The position numbers and the translations under genes were made by a program. From the NCBI GenBank assembly GCA_016713985.1, contig JADJOD010000016.1:1-64000 (forward strand): a stretch of 64,000 nucleotides of DNA, read 5' to 3'. This stretch comes from Lewinellaceae bacterium. Its GTDB lineage: Bacteria > Bacteroidota > Bacteroidia > Chitinophagales > Saprospiraceae. Within the stretch, counting starts at the first letter, position 1; every line of letters begins with the position of its first letter. Below the pieces are notes generated by a model. It worked only from the letters and a program-made list of their open reading frames with translations, did no database searches and was not told the DNA's origin. Below, piece after piece: positions 48,696 through 56,990 of the stretch.

Positions 48696-49314
48696 AAAAA
48701 CTGCCGAAGACGATGAGGTCGTTCTGATTATTTAAAGGAATAATTTCAAGGTATGTAACATCATCATTCATAATCTTGAATTTCACAAAAGATCTATTTA
48801 ACATACGAAGGCAACCCGTTTCGTGGCATGCATTTGACCAATAGTAATGCTGCATTAAAAATATTCCCGGCTCAATGGTCGGTAGCAACGGCGAAAATTG
48901 GTGAATGAGAGCATAATCGTGTTCATAATCCGAATCTTTATTTGTGTATGTGAATCTATCAATGAGGGAATCAGGAATAACCAGTACAAATCGTTTGGAG
49001 GTTAGAGGATGCCGAAGCAAATCTGTTTGCATTGGATCGCTAAAGTACACCTTTCCGTTAGCAACAATAGAGTCTCTTGTGCGTAGCAAGGGGTCAATTT
49101 TTTCCAACCCCTTCCCGAAATAAATGCCAAATACGTCATGTGAATGCTTGAAGTATTCGAATACAGCCTTTTGAGCAAGGTACTTTGACGATTCGGGCTT
49201 TGACCTGTTGCCGGATATCGAACGGGCACAGGAATTTAACATGAGTAAATAAATAATATATGCGGCAATAATAATGGAGCGGCATACATTAAAAAATATT
49301 TGGAGTAGCGCCAT
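48655..49314 (-). CDS. Hypothetical exported protein truncated by the IS5 element
   Basis: A 219-residue frame, of which about 206 residues are native. It starts with a membrane or signal segment (IIIAAYIIYLLMLNSCARSI, possible lipobox before Cys) and continues with an uncharacterised domain (AVFEYFKHSHDVFGIYFGKG, YWSNACHETGCLRMLNRSFV). Near VFGSF it runs into the IS terminal repeat, which supplies the last residues (SALLHESSGPRSI) and the stop. The missing 3' part is not found on the other side of the IS. It is AT-rich like its neighbour. Probably non-functional or altered. Confidence 0.62.
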   Translation of the reverse strand: MALLQIFFNVCRSIIIAAYIIYLLMLNSCARSISGNRSKPESSKYLAQKAVFEYFKHSHDVFGIYFGKGLEKIDPLLRTRDSIVANGKVYFSDPMQTDLLRHPLTSKRFVLVIPDSLIDRFTYTNKDSDYEHDYALIHQFSPLLPTIEPGIFLMQHYYWSNACHETGCLRMLNRSFVKFKIMNDDVTYLEIIPLNNQNDLIVFGSFSALLHESSGPRSI

Positions 49315-49411
49315 CGGTAAAAGTTGTAAGCCAATGTTGAAAACTGGGAGGGGGCAATAAATGGCAACTCCTGTCTATAGCATCAGGCTATTTTCAATTT
49401 TTATGGGCAAT

Positions 49412-50364
49412 TTATAATAGATGCGTCACAATTAATAATAGGGACATTATCCCAATTGTTTGATGCACCAGATACTGAACAATTTCCAGTATGAGCCGAT
49501 TGCAATTATGAATTTGGTTATTCAATTCTCTGTCAAGGTTTACCAAAAATATCTGCTTTATGTCTGATAACGGGGCACCGGGCTGCGTAGAATTGATTGC
49601 TTGCTGTGTTTGAAGTACTGCAGTATTGAGCGCATTAGCAGCGAATACATTACATGAAACCAAGCAGGCTGCATTGTTGTTTGCTCTGACCTCTAACCGC
49701 ATGTTCTGTATTTCCAGCAAAACAGTTGAGCCGCCGGGAAAAACCCGGAATTCCAGTTGCCCAGATTTATGCTGGACGGTGTGTTTCCCGGTAGCGGGGG
49801 AGCCGTTTTGGCAAAAATAGAATCCGGGTCATTGGTGCCTCCAACAATCGCTCCGGCATTAATTTGCACCAAACTTAGCGGATTTCCGGATAATGAATAG
49901 GTAAACATGTTACCCGTAAAATTTGCAGTATCGAACAGGTTTGGTGTGCCGCTGTTGTTTTGACCGGCGAAATAAAGGAAACAACCTCCGAACGTCCCGT
50001 CCTGATGTTTGAATACGATTAACCGGATGCCGCGATTCGGCCCAATGTCGATAAGTGTATCTTTGGGCGCTATGGGCACGATCACGATATCCGCCGAGTC
50101 CTTGTATTTGGATTCTACGGCCATATACCACAAAGGATAGATACTGGCCGGAATGGAAAGGGTATCGTAGCTCCGTTCCGTTCGGTGTTCATACCATTTT
50201 TTTACTTCTGCAATAGAAAAAGGAAGTGTTTTTAGTGGGCGCTGGATGACAGGAGAAGATTCTTTGACAAGATCAAAATCTTTGTTGCAACTTAGGAAAA
50301 CGCCAAGTGCCAGGCAAAGAACAAGCATCGGCTTGTTTTGCGCTAATGAAAGGTTTTTCATCAA
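49412..50364 (-). CDS. Hypothetical lipoprotein (one frameshift)
   Basis: About 317 residues after restoring one base in an A5 run at 49739-49743, which gives NSGFFPGGSTVLLEIQNMRL. The N terminus carries a lipobox (LVLCLALGVFLSC), so it is anchored at Cys in a membrane. The body is beta-rich with no family recognised (WYMAVESKYKDSADIVIVPI, GTFGGCFLYFAGQNNSG). The C-terminal 100 residues are helical and contain several Cys (AACLVSCNVF, IHNCNRLI). It is divergent from the XRE gene with the palindromic operator between them, so it may be the regulated partner. Confidence 0.66.
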
Positions 50365-50480
50365 TGAAATCGGTTTTGACAGATTTTGGGTTCACGACCT
50401 CGCGCGCCGGTGGTGAAGCCTTTGCCGTCAGGTGAAGGAATAAATATGACGATGGCAAATACATGCGGAATTTATTAAAC

Positions 50481-50498
50481 TTAGGCAAATTTGCCTAA
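50481..50498. promoter_or_regulatory. 18-bp perfect palindrome, likely XRE operator
   Basis: TTAGGCAAATTTGCCTAA reads the same on both strands. It lies 63 bases upstream of the XRE start and 116 bases from the divergent lipoprotein start, in an AT-rich spacer. A half-similar TTTTAGGCTAAAC appears after the XRE gene. A small XRE regulator binding such a site as a dimer would fit autoregulation. Confidence 0.6.
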
Positions 50499-50561
50499 AC
50501 AATATTTTAATGCCCTTTGGAAAGTTGCTGCGTGAAATACACGCTGCACAAGGCAGGATTG

Positions 50562-50774
50562 ATGGCTTTTGGGAAAAAAATGAGGGAGTTGCGCCTGGCG
50601 CGTAACCTCTCACAAGAGGCATTGGCATGGAAAGCAGACTCCGAACTCAGCCAGATCAGCCGAATGGAGCGAGGCATTATCAATGCCGGATTGAGCCAGA
50701 TTTTTAAGATCGCAGCAGCGTTGGAGGTACATCCGAAGGAATTGTTTGACTTCGAGTTGCCGCCGGAAGAATAA
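50562..50774 (+). CDS. Small XRE-family transcriptional regulator
   Basis: A 70-residue single-domain HTH_3 protein. The helix-turn-helix reads NLSQEALAWKADSELSQISR, then MERGIINAGLSQIFKIAAAL and EVHPKELFDFELPPEE. The start is at ATG 50562; the earlier ATG at 50517 in the same frame adds 15 residues unrelated to the fold. It resembles controller proteins of restriction-modification or toxin-antitoxin loci, but neither is visible beside it. The palindrome at 50481 and the divergent lipoprotein gene suggest local control. A huge perfect hairpin follows its stop. Confidence 0.85.
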   Translation: MAFGKKMRELRLARNLSQEALAWKADSELSQISRMERGIINAGLSQIFKIAAALEVHPKELFDFELPPEE

Positions 50775-50804
50775 ATCAGGATGCTTTTAGGCTAAACAAT
50801 GGCT

Positions 50805-50893
50805 TAGTTGTGGCATGAATTCGCCCACCCCTGCTGCGCCGTTTTTCAACGGAAAACGGCGCAGCAGGGGTGGGCGAATTCATGCCACAACTA
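50805..50893. repeat. Perfect 41-bp inverted repeat with 7-base loop
   Basis: The arms 50805-50845 and 50853-50893 are exact complements. The core is GAATTCGCCCACCCCTGCTG on the left and its complement on the right. It lies between the XRE stop and the stop of the convergent ThuA/GSDH gene (6 bases away), so it can end transcription from both sides. It is much longer and more perfect than a normal terminator. Confidence 0.9.
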
Positions 50894-50898
50894 CGTTT

Positions 50899-53800
50899 TC
50901 ACAAATCAAACCGCACCCAATCCACCGCCACCACCGGCTGCGAAGGATTATTTTCGTTTTTGACGACAAAATACAGATCGTGAAACTTGCCGTCGCCGCG
51001 CGATTCGAGGGGCAACACGATCTCTGAAAATTCCATCCGTTTCGCCGCATTTTTTGAAGGTACCTGCACTTTGCCCACCAAGGGGCCGGTCGGCCCGTCC
51101 AAACGCAGTTCCAGGCGCCCGCCGCTGAATTTGTACAGGTTGTCGCCGGAGCCGATGCCGATGGCAACGGAGTGCACCCCCCGCAGGTCGCTGTGTTTAA
51201 ACACAAAAAAACTGTTGTTTTTCAATTCGTTGAGTACCACCGTGTCCCCGTTGAAAGGCCGGTAGGTGCGGATGTTTTTCGACATGCTGTCGGCCTGTTC
51301 GGCCTGCTGGAAGGCTGCGCGCAGGGCGATGGTCTCGCCTTCTTCCAAAGGCGACTGGCTGCCGCTGCCGCGGTCTTTGTAACTGGCTTTAAAAATGAAG
51401 GTGCCCGGTTTGGGCTGGTTATTGCGCTCTTTTGCCGCCGGAAGCGCTAAGGAGTAGACGCCCGACAGTGGCAGCGATTGTTTGGGTTTGGCCGGAGCGC
51501 CGAGGGAAAGAATCCAGCGCACCATTTCCCCGGCATCTTCTTCTGATACCTGCGGGTGGGCGCTCATGACGGTTTGCCCCCAGTTGCCCGCGCCGCCGGT
51601 GATCACTTTTCTGGAGAGATTCCGCACGGCAAACTCGTCTTTCCGGTAGCGCTCGGCGATGACCTGGTAGGCAGGGCCGTTGATCTGCCGGTCCGGAGCG
51701 TGGCAGGTTTTGCAGTCGGATCGGTCGATGAGGGTTTTGCCCCGCGCGTATTCCGTTTGTTGTTTTGCGGCCTGGTGCCCCTGCGCGATGCTGGTGATGT
51801 CGAAACCCGTTTCTAAGTAGTCGATGGTGGTGGCCACGGCAGCCGGTGTGATGCCGCCGCTCGCGAGAGAGCCGTCTTCCCGGTCTTCCACGATCAGGTT
51901 GTAGTTCAGGTTGTCGCCGGGCTGGTAAAAACTGCGGTTTTTGCCGCCAAAGTCCCAGCGCACGAGGGGCGGTTCGTTGCCGGCATATATTTTATGTTTT
52001 GTCACTTTGGTTTCTCCCGACGCGTCGGTCACTTTGAGGCGGACTTCATAAGTGCCCGGCTGCTGAAAAACGTGAGTAATGCTGTCCAACGGGTTCTTTT
52101 TCAATACCTTTTTCATGCCGGCGTAAGCTGCCGGGCGGAACTCGCGCAGGGCCCAGGGGGCCGACCCGTCGCCGAAATCGACTTCGTAACTCAGGCGGTC
52201 GTCGTCGTAATCGCGGGTTTGTGCGGCGGAAAAAACAACCGTGCAGGGTGTCGCTCCGGCCGTCCGGTCCGGTTTTAAAACCGGCATGGGCGGGCGGTTG
52301 CCACGGATGTAGTCGATGCGGCTGATGCGGGCGTCGGGGTTGGAAGAAAACCATTGTACGCCGTATTCGAGCACCCAAAGCGAGCCGTTTTTGTCCACAA
52401 ACATATCCATGGGCCGCGACAGGCTGATGCTGTCGCCAAAAGGTTCCATCCGGCTGAAATTGCCCATCGAGTCGACGGTGACGGCCATCATCCAGCTGCG
52501 CATCCAGTCGTAGGTGATCAGTTTGCCGTCGTAATAATCCGGGAAACGTTTTTCTGCGGGGTACTGGTCGCAGTAATAAACGGGGCCGGCCATGGCGTTG
52601 CGCCCGCCGTTGCCGACAAGTGGAAAATCGGGCGAGTTGGTGTAGGGGTACCAGATAAATGCGGGCTGGGCGGGTGGCAGGTCGCGGGCGCCGGTATTGT
52701 TGGGGCTGTTGTTCACCGGGTGCAGGGGATCAAATGCCGGGCCCGGTTTGCGGGTGGTAAAGTCATAATCGCGGTAGGGTTTGTTGTTGCCCACAAAATA
52801 CGGCCAGCCGAAAAAACCTGCGGCGCGGGCGCGGTTCACCTCGTCGTGGCCCGCCGGGCCGCGCGCGCTGTCGGGTTCGCCGGCGTCGGGGCCCACTTCA
52901 CCCCAAAACAGCAGGTTGCGCCGCGCGTCGATGGAAGTGCGGAAAGGATTGCGGCAGCCCATGACGTAGATCTCCGGCCGGCCTCCGCGCTGGCGGTTGT
53001 CGGCGACACGTTGTTCGTTGGGCAGGGGGCCTTCGGTAATGTGCAGGTCTTGCGGGTTGAACAGATTTCCTGCAGGGCATACGTACGATCCGTCGGCCAG
53101 GGGTTTGATCCTCATTATTTTACCACGAAGGTCGTTGGTGTTGGCCGACGATTTTTGCGCATCCCAGGCGCTGCGCCCCTTGATCTCGTCGATCGGTGCA
53201 TAACCCGCCGAAGCAAAGGGATTGGTGTTGTCGCCGGCGCTGAGGTAGAGGTAACCGTCGTCGGCGTAGCGCAGGCAGCCACCCGCGTGGCAACATTCTT
53301 CCCGTTGCACCCCCACCTTCAGCATTATCTTTTCGGAAGCCCGGTCGAGGCTGTCGCCGACAAAGACAAATCGCGACAACTGATTGACGGACTCGTCGGT
53401 GGCGGGTGAATAATACAGGTAGATCCAGTGGTTTTGTTCCCAGTTCGGGTCGATAGCTAACCACATCAGGCCGTCTTCTTCTTTCGAATAAACGGGCAAT
53501 TTATAAGCGACATTGATCAGACCCGTGGCGGGGTCGAACAGTTTGATGGCGCCGCGCCGCTCAACCAGCAGCACCTTCCCGTCGGGCAACATACCGAATT
53601 GCATGGGCTCGGTGAGGTCGCTGGCGAGTACGGTTTTTACAAAACGGGTGGGGTCGGGTTGCTCCGGCGTCCGGCAGGCCGTATAATTAAGGCGTTTTTT
53701 TTTACCAATGGCGTATTTGATACCGCCCAGCAGGTGCTGGAGGAATTCCGGTTCGGCATAACTCTCTTTGGTGTGCCCCAGCGCCGTGTAAAAGGCCCGG

Positions 53801-54432
53801 CCGCCGTCGTACTCGTGGCACCACGACATGGGGTGATCCGCGCCGTTGGTGCCGCCCTGGTAGGAACTTTCGTCGATGCTGAGCAGTACTTTTACGTTGG
53901 GATTCAGGTTTTTGAAATTATACCATTCGTCAAAACGCGCCCAGTTGTCGCCGAGGTGTTTGGTCGCCGGATGATCGTGGTCTTTTACCAGCAGGGTAGC
54001 GTTTTGCTGAGCGGGGTGTCCGTTGAAATAACCACCCGCCAGCCCGCCGTACCAGGTCCAGCCGTATTCGGTATCGGTAGACGAGTGCACGCCCACATAG
54101 CCGCCTCCGGCTTGTATATACCGTTCAAAATCTGTTTCTTGTGCGGGGTTCAGAACGTCGCCGGTGGTGTTAAGGAAAATAACGGCATTGTAGCGGCGCA
54201 GGTTCTTTTCATTAAAATCGGCGCCATCCTCGGTGGTATCCATGGCGATGCCATTGTCGCGGCACAATTTGCGCAGTGCAGCAATGGCCACCGGGATACA
54301 TTCATGCCGGTAGCCTTCGGTTTTGGAAAATACCAGAACGCGGGAGGGAATGTCGTCGTGGCGGGAACAGTTTGGGAAAATGGTGGCGAAGGCAAAAAGC
54401 AGAAACAAAAAGATTCCGGGAAGGAGGCGCAT
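50899..54432 (-). CDS. ThuA - glucose/sorbosone-dehydrogenase-like - PKD - cytochrome c - C-terminal sandwich fusion protein
   Basis: About 1,177 residues, exported (MRLLPGIFLFLLFAFATIFP then NCS). Domains in order: ThuA-like at about 25-240 (VFSKTEGYRH, GGGYVGVHSSTDTEYGWTWY, MSWCHEYDGGRAFYTALGHT). Then a PQQ-type glucose/sorbosone dehydrogenase propeller at 255-680 (GMLPDGKVLLVERRGAIKLF, GGCLRYADDGYLYLSAGDNT, RGKIMRIKP). A PKD domain follows at about 700-790 (YEVDFGDGS). A cytochrome c with CKTCH at about 905 and a Met ligand in VMSAHPQ comes next, then a C-terminal beta-sandwich (CBM6-like). The heme would take electrons from the dehydrogenase domain. Start at ATG 54430-54432. The substrate sugar is unknown. 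Confidence 0.9.
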   Translation of the reverse strand: MRLLPGIFLFLLFAFATIFPNCSRHDDIPSRVLVFSKTEGYRHECIPVAIAALRKLCRDNGIAMDTTEDGADFNEKNLRRYNAVIFLNTTGDVLNPAQETDFERYIQAGGGYVGVHSSTDTEYGWTWYGGLAGGYFNGHPAQQNATLLVKDHDHPATKHLGDNWARFDEWYNFKNLNPNVKVLLSIDESSYQGGTNGADHPMSWCHEYDGGRAFYTALGHTKESYAEPEFLQHLLGGIKYAIGKKKRLNYTACRTPEQPDPTRFVKTVLASDLTEPMQFGMLPDGKVLLVERRGAIKLFDPATGLINVAYKLPVYSKEEDGLMWLAIDPNWEQNHWIYLYYSPATDESVNQLSRFVFVGDSLDRASEKIMLKVGVQREECCHAGGCLRYADDGYLYLSAGDNTNPFASAGYAPIDEIKGRSAWDAQKSSANTNDLRGKIMRIKPLADGSYVCPAGNLFNPQDLHITEGPLPNEQRVADNRQRGGRPEIYVMGCRNPFRTSIDARRNLLFWGEVGPDAGEPDSARGPAGHDEVNRARAAGFFGWPYFVGNNKPYRDYDFTTRKPGPAFDPLHPVNNSPNNTGARDLPPAQPAFIWYPYTNSPDFPLVGNGGRNAMAGPVYYCDQYPAEKRFPDYYDGKLITYDWMRSWMMAVTVDSMGNFSRMEPFGDSISLSRPMDMFVDKNGSLWVLEYGVQWFSSNPDARISRIDYIRGNRPPMPVLKPDRTAGATPCTVVFSAAQTRDYDDDRLSYEVDFGDGSAPWALREFRPAAYAGMKKVLKKNPLDSITHVFQQPGTYEVRLKVTDASGETKVTKHKIYAGNEPPLVRWDFGGKNRSFYQPGDNLNYNLIVEDREDGSLASGGITPAAVATTIDYLETGFDITSIAQGHQAAKQQTEYARGKTLIDRSDCKTCHAPDRQINGPAYQVIAERYRKDEFAVRNLSRKVITGGAGNWGQTVMSAHPQVSEEDAGEMVRWILSLGAPAKPKQSLPLSGVYSLALPAAKERNNQPKPGTFIFKASYKDRGSGSQSPLEEGETIALRAAFQQAEQADSMSKNIRTYRPFNGDTVVLNELKNNSFFVFKHSDLRGVHSVAIGIGSGDNLYKFSGGRLELRLDGPTGPLVGKVQVPSKNAAKRMEFSEIVLPLESRGDGKFHDLYFVVKNENNPSQPVVAVDWVRFDL

Positions 54433-54503
54433 AAATTGAAAATTTTTGAAAATCAAATTCCGGCGAAAGATAAACAGGGTTCGCTGGGTTTTTCAATTAA
54501 TGT

Positions 54504-55382
54504 ATGTTCGAAAAAAACGCATGGTATATTGTCCTCTGCTGCTGCTGCCCGTTCTTTTTGTCCGGGCAGCCGGACATGGTTTTTGTAAAAGGGGGCTCGT
54601 TTTTGATGGGGGATACAAGCGGCGACCCGGATGAAAAACCGCTGCACCGGGTGGTGGTGCGCGATTTTTACCTGTCCGAAACGGAAATCACCAACGCCGG
54701 GTTCAAGGTGTTTGTGGAAGCCACCGGCTACCGCACCGATGCGGAACTGGGCGACGGCAGTTTTGTGTGGGACAGCACCGGCTGGTCCAAAAAGGAAGGT
54801 ATTCACTGGCGGCACACGGAATTCGGCCGATTGCGCAGCGGCAAAGATGACCAATGCCCCGTTTTACACGTCAGTTGGAACGACGCCGCGCAGTATTGTA
54901 ATTGGCGGAGTAAAAAGGAGGGTTTGCAACAGGTATATGATTTTCAGGGAGATACGGTAATTACCCATGCCACGTCAAACGGTTACCGTTTGCCCGCTGA
55001 AATGGAATGGGAATACGCTGCGGCTGAAGGGCGCGAAATAAAAACGGCGACGTTTTCAGGCGATACCCGTATCGGCGCGGTGGCCTGGTATTCCGGCAAC
55101 GCGGCAAAAAAAGTACACCCCGTGGGTGGCAAAAAAGCCAACCGGCTCGGGTTGTACGACCTCACCTGGAACGTGTGGGAATGGTGTCACGACCGGTACG
55201 ATCCACAGGCTTATTCCAAAGAAACCGGTATTTTCGGCCCTTCGCAGGGAGCGCTCCGGGTGCTGCGCGGCGGCTCCTGGAACAACAACTCCCGGCATTG
55301 CCGGCTGAGCAACCGTACCAGCCGGTCTCCGGATTTCCGGGACGGCAACCTGGGATTCCGGGTGGCGCGGAATAAGGAATAA
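54504..55382 (+). CDS. FGE-sulfatase (SUMF1-like) domain protein, exported
   Basis: A 292-residue protein with a short leader (YIVLCCCCPFFLSGQ) and a full FGE-sulfatase/SUMF1 fold: MVFVKGGSFLMGDTSGDPDE at the start, then HRVVVRDFYLSETEITNAGF and KVFVEATGY, PVLHVSWNDAAQYCNWRSKK, GYRLPAEMEWEYAAAEGREI, GLYDLTWNVWEWCHDRYDPQ and VLRGGSWNNNSRHCRLSNRT. Such proteins range from formylglycine-generating enzymes to gliding-motility lipoproteins. The two Cys of true FGE active sites are not clearly placed, so formylglycine activity is not claimed. It is divergent from the ThuA/GSDH gene. Confidence 0.88.
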   Translation: MFEKNAWYIVLCCCCPFFLSGQPDMVFVKGGSFLMGDTSGDPDEKPLHRVVVRDFYLSETEITNAGFKVFVEATGYRTDAELGDGSFVWDSTGWSKKEGIHWRHTEFGRLRSGKDDQCPVLHVSWNDAAQYCNWRSKKEGLQQVYDFQGDTVITHATSNGYRLPAEMEWEYAAAEGREIKTATFSGDTRIGAVAWYSGNAAKKVHPVGGKKANRLGLYDLTWNVWEWCHDRYDPQAYSKETGIFGPSQGALRVLRGGSWNNNSRHCRLSNRTSRSPDFRDGNLGFRVARNKE

Positions 55383-55517
55383 CCCAATGATAACGTATCC
55401 TGAAGGGATTTGAGATTCCGGGCTCGTGCCGATTGATAAGTCCCCTCAGAGCCTCTTTTGCAGATCACGACGTCAACAAAACAAAAAAAAATCCGGCTTC
55501 CGCCGCTATTTTAAACC

Positions 55518-56505
55518 ATGAAGACTTACAACTGGGGCATTATCGGCCCGGGAAAGATCGCCCGAAAATTTGCAGACGATCTGAAATTGCTCCCCAATGC
55601 GCGGCTGCACGCCGTCGCTTCCACCTCGCCCCAGCGCGCTGCCGCCTTTGCCGGCGAATATGGCGTGGAACACGTTTACGGACGGTATGAAGATATCGTG
55701 CATTGCCCCGGGCTCGACGTCGTATACATCGCCACCCCGCACGTATTGCACGGCGAAAACACCCTGCTTTGCCTCGAACACGGCATCCCGGTGTTGTGTG
55801 AAAAACCCTTTTCCATGAATACGGCCGAAGCGCGGCGTATGATAGCCGCCGCCCGCCGCAACCGGGTATTTCTGATGGAAGCCCTCTGGACGCGTTTTAT
55901 TCCCGCTTTTGATCACGCGTTGGAACTGATCGCGCAGGGCGAGATCGGGGAGGTGCACACGGTCAAATCGGACTTTGGATTTATGATGCCTTTCGACGCG
56001 CAACACCGCATTTTTAACAAGGCGCTGGGTGGAGGCTCCCTGCTCGATATCGGCATATACCCGGCCCTGCTCGCTCTTTTTGTTTTCGGAAAACCGGAAA
56101 CGGAAGATATTCTGGCTGCTGCTGCATTTACCCGGACGGAAGTGGACGAAAGTTGTGCCTTTACCTTTCAATACCCCCGGAAAGGGCCTCGCGCTCGGTC
56201 ACAGCACCATTGCCGCAAACACGCCCATTGAGGCCTGGTTTTACGGAAAAGAAGGGTCGATTTACCTGCATCCGCGCTGGCATCACACACAACGGCTCAC
56301 CGTTACGAAGTATGAAGGCCGGCAGCAGACCAGCCGCGACCTGGAAATTCCCTACGACGGCTGGGGATATTACTTAGAAGCGGCACACGTAATGCAATGC
56401 ATTGATAATGCAATGCTTGAAAGCGATAAGGTGCCGCTCGACTTTACCCTCGACCTGGTCGAAACCTTGGATGCCATCCGGGAAAAAGTAGGCCTGGTAT
56501 ATTAA
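55518..56505 (+). CDS. Gfo/Idh/MocA family dehydrogenase (one frameshift)
   Basis: About 329 residues after removing one C from the C5 run at 56175-56179 (FQYPGKGLALGHST). The Rossmann motif is NWGIIGPGKIARKFADDL. VVYIATPHVLHGENTLLCLE and PVLCEKPFSMNTAEARRMI are the family blocks, and FLMEALWTRFIPAF plus GGGSLLDIGIYPALLALFVF match the dihydrodiol/1,5-anhydro-fructose reductase-like subgroup. No signal peptide, hence cytoplasmic, unlike the Tat-exported member at 24381. The substrate is unknown. It stands alone, 135 bp after the FGE-domain gene. Confidence 0.88.
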
Positions 56506-56556
56506 AATTTCGAATTGCCGGCTTGTACACGCCCCGGGAGTAAAGAAGAACTTCCG

Positions 56557-56919
56557 TTATCCGACGCTGACGATAAACTTTCCACTTTGCGCCACGACAG
56601 CCAGATCACTTACCGTGTCCACCTGGTGCGTTACGCCGTTGAGCACATAAAAAGCCGAAATACTCACCTTCACTTCCCGGCCGGCGGGATAAACCACGTC
56701 GCCGTAGGGCATCACAATGTCTAAGGTGCTGTTGTTGCTCGAATCAAAAATCGGCGAGTTGAGGTTCAGTACGGAGCCGCGGGTGGACCCGTCAGGATTG
56801 GTAATCGTGAGCGCAACCGTAAGATTGGGCAGCGATTGTGTCTGGGAAATATGCCCGGTCAAATCAAGCTGGAAACTCACTGCGGGGTCGGCGACCTGTA
56901 CTTTTTTAATTTTAGCCAT
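56557..56919 (-). CDS. Small hypothetical beta-rich protein
   Basis: A 120-residue protein without a leader (MAKIKKVQVADPAVSFQLDL). The pattern of alternating hydrophobics and the NPDGSTRG turn suggest an immunoglobulin-like sandwich (NLTVALTITNPDGSTRG, VKVSISAFYVLNGVTHQVDT). No family recognised. It ends SGKFIVSVG, and the coding sequence is clean. It lies between the dehydrogenase and the TPR-CHAT gene and is convergent with the former. Confidence 0.62.
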   Translation of the reverse strand: MAKIKKVQVADPAVSFQLDLTGHISQTQSLPNLTVALTITNPDGSTRGSVLNLNSPIFDSSNNSTLDIVMPYGDVVYPAGREVKVSISAFYVLNGVTHQVDTVSDLAVVAQSGKFIVSVG

Positions 56920-56990
56920 AATGTGGGAGGATTTGAACGATGTACAAAAAGAAAGTAATGATCATACAGACGGACAGATGAGGTAAAATC

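Noticed and set aside
50562..50774. Restriction-modification controller locus
   Set aside because: The XRE protein and operator resemble C-protein systems, but no methylase or endonuclease gene is adjacent.
50815..51027. Small plus-strand open frame starting in the 41-bp palindrome
   Set aside because: It is read from the hairpin arms and antisense to the ThuA/GSDH gene.
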